Under the pieces are notes generated by a model. That model made no database searches, was not told where the DNA came from, and saw nothing but the letters and a program-made list of their open reading frames with translations. Below are positions 58,101-64,000 of a DNA stretch of 64,000 nucleotides, one piece after another. The DNA is from Pegea sp. RAD2-039 (taxonomy: Eukaryota > Chordata > Thaliacea > Salpida > Salpidae). The DNA lies in contig JAQGEQ010000357.1 in NCBI GenBank assembly GCA_034620365.1, forward strand, positions 186,001-250,000. The letters are read 5' to 3'. Numbering within the stretch: position 1 is the stretch's first letter; each line of letters opens with the position of its first letter. Made by a program: the position numbers and the translations under genes.

Positions 58101-59369
58101 GGTAAATTGGTTCATTATCCAAGTGATGTTTGAAACAGCAGAGTCTAGCTTCACTCAAGCTGATGAAGACAAGTCCGTGCCCCGGAATTGGCATATAAGA
58201 CTCCTTGATCATTGCTAAAGAGATGAAATATTTAATGAGATGAAGAAGAAGTGAGGATACTGACTGAAGTTGAGGAATTTGCAGATTCGTTGGTCTGTTA
58301 ATTGAGGGTAAGTCTTCTTGAAGATCTTGTACTTTAGATAGAGTATAAGAATGATCCAATCAACGACAGTATCCATATTTGCATGTTGCAAAAACGTGAG
58401 AGCAATATTGTTGGCATCTATCATTGAATCTTGTTTTATAACACACTAACAAACTGACAACAACTTACCATTGTTAACGCGATAAGCTATTTGGATACCG
58501 TTGTCATGCGCGATTCGCTTCGAATTGACAACAAGTGTCTCGATGCAGTGAATGGGAAGTTCTTCAGGGGCGTTTGAGTTGTTATTATTTGAAGACAAGT
58601 ACAAAACATCTTCAGTTTCTGATTTCAGAACAGCACAACAAGGATTTGTTTGTGAATCTGATGAGGTTAACAAACTCTATTAACTGAAATGATTTCTTCT
58701 AATACTCACTTCTAGATTTCGGTCTATCAAATTGGATAGCAAGCAGAGTATGTTCATTATACATTTTTGGTATATCAAAATTATCATCATTTTTTAAATA
58801 TTTAGTTTTTATCCAGTGCTCCTGAAATCAATATATATTTAGTCATTGAAATCTCCATCAAAAAATGAACAAACCTTTAGTTTAATACCATGATAGGACC
58901 CACAAGGGTAGTACTGCCAGACAGGAAACTTTTCCATATATTTTTTGTTCATCATTACATTGCCATGATTTTTCATATGATTCAGTCTAGTTTCAGTCCA
59001 ACCATACGAGCTTTTGACAGGCAGAACAACTGCAGATTCACAAAACACTTCAATTACTGCTTACGAAAACATGAAAACGTTTTTATAGAAAAAAATTTTA
59101 AATAAAAATTCACCTTCATTAGAAATCGAAGGATTATTTTCAGTTGCCATGGTAGTTCGCTCGATTTCTATGTGGACCAAATTACAATCATCACAAACAA
59201 ATACTCCATAATGTACTACTGCATGAGCGTTATCCATAGTTAACGGGGTTCTACAGTCGGCACAAATCTCATTTCCAGTATCGTTCAACATTTCATTAAG
59301 AGAATTATGCAAATGATCATTTCCAGAAAATGTTCTTATGTTATTATAAGCATTGTTAGGTCGATTCAT
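55136..59369 (-). CDS. ADAP-like ArfGAP/PH protein with long Asn/Ser-rich C-terminal tail
   Basis: I chained 18 exons from ATG 59369 to stop 55136 (first 59369-59114, then 59056-58875, 58821-58710, 58657-58469; last 55296-55205 and 55152-55136). Phase is kept at every junction: 3,276 nt, 1,091 aa. Residues about 33-183 form an ArfGAP-type zinc module: ICADC, then GVFVCDDCNLVH, later LNHMKNHGNVMMNKKYMEKF and LKEHWIKTKY, the order and spacing of ADAP1/2. In active ArfGAPs an Arg follows CxxCxxxH; here it is Ile. Residues about 184-388 hold two PH-like regions (IAHDNGIQIAYRVNN; IKESYMPIPGHGLVFISL). Residues 389-1091 are Asn/Ser/Ala/Pro-rich and not recognised, apart from a helical block near 750-850 (exons 56519-55989 and 55927-55345) and several isolated Trp residues. 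It likely binds phosphoinositides. The join between the PH part and the tail (57892 to 57780) rests on splice phase alone. Confidence 0.72.
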
Positions 59370-62300
59370 CCTTTTCGTTGTAGCTGATAATTAAAAGCAC
59401 CAAATATTTTTCACACAGTGCAGATGTAAGGCAAGTGTATAGCAGATACACTACAAAAGAAATGTTTATCAACTTATCTTGTAAAATTGTACCCAGATAA
59501 CCTATAAAATGAACAGAAAAATATTCAGTCCAGTTATAGAAAATGTAACCAATCATAAAAGCTTATTTTCCTATTTGTAATACTTAAAAATGATTATAAG
59601 TTAATTAATAATCTTTAATAATCATTATTATTATAAAAATGAGGTTTTTAAAATATTCTATATAGTTCTAATTTATTTTGAAATACTAATAGTTAGCAGT
59701 AAAAAAATATTTAGAAAAATCTTGATATAAAAATTATATTTCAAAATATTACTTGCAGTATTTAAAACAAGAAAGTTAATTTGAAATCAATCAAAAATAG
59801 AAAGATTTTTGATGACACACTAAAAAGTTTAGAAATAAATATAATTTTATGCATTATAAAACAAGAATTGAATAATAATCAGTAAAATAAATCAATTTAC
59901 TACAAAAATGTAGGATAGTTGAAAAAATAATTGTGAAATAAAACAAATGGCTTTTTTGGAGTTTTTCATGGTTTAAAGAGTTGAAATATAAAAAAAATAT
60001 TAAAGATGAACATATAGAGATTTAGAATATATCTTTGATTTAATAGTAAAAAAATATTTTAATTTCTTTCATCCATTAAAAACAATTAATATAATGACAT
60101 ATTACCATAAATTTATAAAACAAAAACACATTTATAGTATATAGTTGAAATAATTGTTTATAATAAATTAAAAAAGTTTATATAACATAATAAATTAGTT
60201 TTACATAAAAATTTCATTAGTCTTGTAACAAACTTTTGGATATTACCAATTTAAGGTAGACAATTAAATACGGAGCCACTTAAAACAAGGAAAGTATAAA
60301 AATGGAGAGATGAAATTTAATAAAAAAAAATTATTTGAAGGTTAAAGAGAAGTAAATAAAATTGCACATCCTTGTCATTAAGTTATTAGAAGATTCTAGA
60401 AAAATTCATTTTTGTGCAATGTTCGAATGAAAATGATTATAAAAATTGTATTAGTTAAGATAGAAAGAATAATATAAGCGAGAACTAAACACCAAAGTTT
60501 AATTCAACCCATAGAAATAATATTTATGAATACTAACCGCTGACAAAAGAGAATAAACAAATTCAATTTTAAATATAAACAGTTTAAAAATTTTCTGAGA
60601 ATTAAAAATAAAGAATTAGAAAATATGCCTAAAAATAATTAGATATATAAATGTTGATACAAATATAAGAGTTAAAAAAATATCATCAAGTCATTGTAAG
60701 ATAAACTAAAAAATCGTTTAGCAATATGAACAAATTAGAAACTAATTGTAATAATAATTAAACTAGCAGTAAATCGCTTTTTATCATTTCATCTGATTTA
60801 TTTAACTTATAAAGATTCGACCTTGGGATTTCAACCATTACAGTTAGTTTACAAAGCGCGCAACAATTTAACGACATATTGCCAAAACATACCCTTTAGA
60901 AAAACGGAAAAAAACAATTTCAGCAATAATTACAGTCCTTTTAAAACTCGGCGATTTTGCAAGCTAGGCAATCCAACAGAAAATATTTAGTGAAAGGCCA
61001 AAATAACTCAGACAAACGATACATCTAAAATACCAGTAAGATTTTGACGCATAGAAACTGTGATTGGCTGTTTTTAACACGTGACTTAGTGTTTACAAGG
61101 GTTTTTTACAAAAACTATCTAATCTGAAGTTTCTAAGAATTCATACAAGTTATCAAAAAACGGAAAAAATTTACAGAATTTAAATTTTTAGTTTAGCAAT
61201 GATAAAATAAAAAAAGTATTATTAAAGGCCTTAAGTAGAAATTGAGTAACAATAATTCAGACAAATAAATACTTCACTAAAAGTTTAATATTAAAAATGG
61301 TTATTACCACTTTATGTTATTATCTATTATGAATGAATTATCTATTATTAATTAGGAATTATTACTTTATGAATAAAACAAATGGAATTTTTTAAATTGA
61401 TTTAATTTTACTTTTTTTATCCGAACTAAAGTTTTAGCAACTTTTTGATTTTTATTAAAAATTAACTGCTTGAAACAAGCTTTTTTTGATCTACTACGGC
61501 CAAGAACGATTATACATGTATTCTACAGTGTCTAATAGCGGTGATTTCAGCAACCTGAAAGTGATATCATTCAATATACAATATAGAGTTCTTTGTATAG
61601 AGTTATAGTTTTTAAATTATATTTTTTGGTCTGCTTTGGCAGAGAACGTTCATGCATATATGTATATCAGGGCAAACATTATGGAGATACAGTTGTTGCC
61701 TATGCAGTAGGATTTCATTCTCCACGCTAAAGAGAGCGTAGCAAGACAGAAAGGATGATGTAACTACACCTAGTTAGCGTTGTAGGAGCAGCCAGAACTA
61801 TATTGAGCTCAGTAACAACCTATCAACAATGCTCTAACTTCAACTTCTAATTCGGAGTTTTGCGTCTCTTGGAGGTGTTGTAATTAACCAAACTAATAAT
61901 GCCCTTAATAAATAAACCACTAATAAAGAGCCCAAACTAACAATACCCTTTACTAGAGGATAACCTTTTCCAGAAGCAACACCAAGGTAGTGGCACTATT
62001 TACTTATAGTCAAAGAAGATCTTTGCTCTTTAGCCTCTAACATTATATAGCATTTGTATTATAGTATATATTATCATATAATATAAAGGATTAACAGCCA
62101 TTAGACTCAATTACTAATCCACCTTATCAAATAGATCATCAAATTTACTGTTGAAGCAAAATTTTCAAGTGTGTTGGTAAGTCATAAAAGATTTCAGAAT
62201 TTAATTTCACCGATTTTGAATTTGTTAAAATAATAGAAACCTAAGGATTTTTCTTAAAGCTCAACAACCGCTGAGATAGAAAAGATTCAAGGCTTCTTTA

Positions 62301-62960
62301 AGGTTATCAAAAGCTCTTCGAAGTAAAATTTACATAAACTAAGATTTAGGTGAGACCTTGGTTATTAGACCGTACTTATCTTAGTCAACTTAAACTGGTC
62401 GATTACACTCAAGTAAAAAACTTAACTACACTTTTTTGGAACTATTCACTTTCGGAACGAGGTTCTGAAAGAGAATTCTTGGAATGTAAATAGTTTAAGC
62501 TTTTCCAAATCACTTAAAGAACTTTCATTAAGCCCATCGCTTAAATATTACAAAGCTAATTTATCAAAGTGAAAATAAAGAAGAGAACGACCTTATATGA
62601 CTTGGAAGCAATTGAAACAAACATTTGCAAGTAATAAGAAATGGTTCTTTTCTACACCAGTTACAACCAACAAAGTGAAGTTATAAGTTTCAAACTATTT
62701 ATTTGGCACAATTTCATCTACCCTTTAAATTCTAACTATTTCTTAGCTTTCTTGTGATTAACTAGCTTCTACTAAAAATCCCTACATTGCCAAATGGACA
62801 AACTTCTCGATTACAACATTTATTTATTTTTATTAAAGTTATTTTTTGGAAAAGCGAACAGAGAAATGTAGAAGGTAAAGGACAGACTAGGTTGCATTCT
62901 TTACTTGGGTGTAATAAATGCAATTACTGGATGACAACGGAACCCTGATTTTTCTTGCGC
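59370..62960. other. AT-rich intergenic region upstream of the ArfGAP gene
   Basis: A 3.6-kb AT-rich interval. Patches at 60820-61090 and 61480-62060 are slightly GC-richer, and two loosely similar blocks (61484-61530 and 61623-61672) may be an old duplication. No gene, RNA gene or intact repeat is supported. Confidence 0.45.
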
Positions 62961-63168
62961 TTTCTTCTTTTATTCACAGCGTCGACTTTGCTTGATGAAA
63001 GAATGTTCAAGCTCTGTTGATAGTTCTTTCTCACAATCTAAAACTAATTGATACAAATCAGAATGGATTAAACTTTCTGGAGAAGTGACAGATTGAACGA
63101 CGTGGGTGTGGAGGATGCTTCAGGAGTAGCTTTGACGGAAACAGTTAAGAAGTCGAAAAAGGCGACTG
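62960..63168 (-). pseudogene. Possible coding remnant beside the helicase-like ORF
   Basis: The minus strand is GC-richer than its surroundings and shows three partly overlapping open readings: one from an acceptor-like CTTATACAG/TCGCC (about 63168) giving FFDFLTVSVKATPEASS, a second with SVTSPESLIHSDLYQLVLD and an Arg-rich end, and a third ending KVDAVNKRRKRKKNQGS, which looks like a nuclear localisation signal. Switching frames without splice sites suggests a frameshifted, decayed gene. Same strand and nearness to the helicase-like ORF suggest one element, by inference. Confidence 0.3.
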
Positions 63169-63427
63169 TATAAGACCCAAGATTCAGATACGTATAAAAT
63201 GTTTATTTATTTTTAAACTAAAAATTATAAAAAATATATAAAAGTTGTTTAAACTCAGTTTTATTTCAACCATAAAAACTGAATTTTCAAATCTTTTTCC
63301 AAAAACATATTTCAGTTTTATTTGTTGTATTTTATTTTAAACGCTTTTTATATATTTAAAAAAAAAGTTCACAAATGGCTTAAAAAATTTTCAACAAATA
63401 CAAAATTATAAAAAAACATTAGTTAGA

Positions 63428-64000
63428 TCAACATCCGACTAATCTCATTTTTCTGCACTCTTCCATCTCTAATATCTTCTTCCATAAATTGATGGAGTCC
63501 TTTTCAGTTTGGCTCATAAAGTTTAAAGCCTTCCACATTTTTATATTAGCGCTATGATAATTATCAGTATTGCCATAAACGGTTTGAATAACTTGTTGGT
63601 GGAAGAAAAATTTAAAGTTTTTTACAGCTGTTATAAAAGCACGAAGTAAAGGAATGTTTTTCACAGCAGTAATAGATCTATAATAACTTGAGAAGTTAGT
63701 AGGTATTGGTTTTTGTGGAACAAATGGAATCTGAAAGCAATTGGCTAATTGTGAGGGCGTGTTTGATATAATCAGCACCGAACATTGGCGTGTCCCTGTA
63801 TTGTACATTTGTTGAGACATTATAAAATCACTCAGATAGCAGAATCCTTTTAAAGTTGCACCTTTTAAAATTCCTTTTCTTGCTTCCATATCATCAATAA
63901 ATAAAAGACAATTTTGTCCAACGTTGAAATCATGCAGATGTAATTGCCCATCACTATCATATGTTGCTTGTGTATTTCCTAATCGTTTCAAACCTTCATG
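63428..64000 (-). CDS. Superfamily 3 helicase-like protein, C-terminal part (window edge)
   Basis: The open frame enters from beyond base 64000 and ends at a stop at 63428, giving about 190 residues of the C-terminal part. CLLFIDDMEAR fits a Walker B motif of SF3 helicases (hydrophobic strand ending in Asp-Asp/Glu). About 50 residues later CSVLIISNTP fits motif C with its sensor Asn. The Walker A motif would lie outside the window. SF3 helicases are found almost only in DNA viruses, virus-like transposons and their endogenous copies, so this is probably an endogenous viral or mobile element gene. There is no stop or frameshift in the visible part, so it is young or maintained. I cannot assign a virus family, and no other element genes or terminal repeats are visible. 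Confidence 0.5.
   Translation of the reverse strand, partial: HEGLKRLGNTQATYDSDGQLHLHDFNVGQNCLLFIDDMEARKGILKGATLKGFCYLSDFIMSQQMYNTGTRQCSVLIISNTPSQLANCFQIPFVPQKPIPTNFSSYYRSITAVKNIPLLRAFITAVKNFKFFFHQQVIQTVYGNTDNYHSANIKMWKALNFMSQTEKDSINLWKKILEMEECRKMRLVGC

Noticed and set aside
61490..61520. CTACGGCCA... block resembling the start of 5S rRNA
   Set aside because: Similarity stops after about nine bases, and the conserved 5S internal control region does not follow.
61484..61672. Two similar blocks about 139 nt apart
   Set aside because: Alignment by eye is only loose, so it may be an old duplication but is too weak to annotate as a repeat.

Overview
This is a eukaryotic nuclear window, almost certainly from a small invertebrate animal. 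The evidence is a strongly AT-rich background, protein genes split by many very short GT-AG introns (mostly about 45-60 nt), metazoan families (FGF ligand, cadherin, Dbl-type RhoGEF, ADAP-like ArfGAP, WDFY1/2, Cab45) and decayed LINE retrotransposon ends. There is no sign of bacterial organisation. The species cannot be named from the sequence; compact-intron AT-rich animals such as rotifers or orthonectids are only a guess.

Layout, left to right: decayed LINE 3' ends (1.0 and 3.2-3.9 kb); phosphoglycerate mutase (-, 4.7-5.8 kb); a two-repeat mini-cadherin (+, 10.2-12.2 kb); an MCF2/DBS-like RhoGEF with Sec14, spectrin-like, DH and PH regions (+, 13.9-18.2 kb); glycerol kinase (+, 20.8-23.8 kb); an unrecognised 143-aa gene (-, 24.7-25.7 kb); an FGF-family ligand (+, 29.9-31.0 kb) converging tail to tail on a FAM227 gene (-, 31.3-33.4 kb); a DPP8/9 dipeptidyl peptidase (-, 36.2-39.7 kb); a third LINE end (42.4 kb); a WDFY1/2-like WD40-FYVE protein (+, 42.9-45.0 kb); a Cab45/SDF4-like EF-hand protein (+, 47.2-48.7 kb); a 4.7-kb GC-raised stretch without a clear gene (50.4-55.1 kb); a 1,091-aa protein joining an ADAP-like ArfGAP/PH module to a long Asn/Ser-rich tail (-, 55.1-59.4 kb); and, cut by the window edge, an ORF with superfamily-3 helicase motifs (-, 63.4-64.0 kb), probably viral or mobile.

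The genes do not form a pathway. They are independent housekeeping, signalling and trafficking genes, each apparently with its own transcript. For PGAM, cadherin, RhoGEF, GK, the 143-aa gene, FGF, WDFY, Cab45 and the ArfGAP gene I chained every exon by hand and reading frame is kept across all junctions, so those models are firm at the level of frame. FAM227 and DPP8/9 are supported by recognisable peptides, but not every exon edge was fixed.

The most unusual features are the ArfGAP gene (substituted arginine finger, giant low-complexity tail, GC-raised downstream region), the excess of TGACGTCA and of GTTGCT-AGCAAC-like palindromes in exons and short introns, a palindrome-rich island in a glycerol kinase intron, and an FGF gene that keeps the 104-nt middle coding exon known from vertebrate FGF genes. 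Long AT-rich intervals (5.8-10.2, 18.2-20.8, 25.7-29.9, 33.4-36.2, 39.7-42.4, 45.0-47.2, 48.7-50.4 and 59.4-63.0 kb) show no gene I can support.
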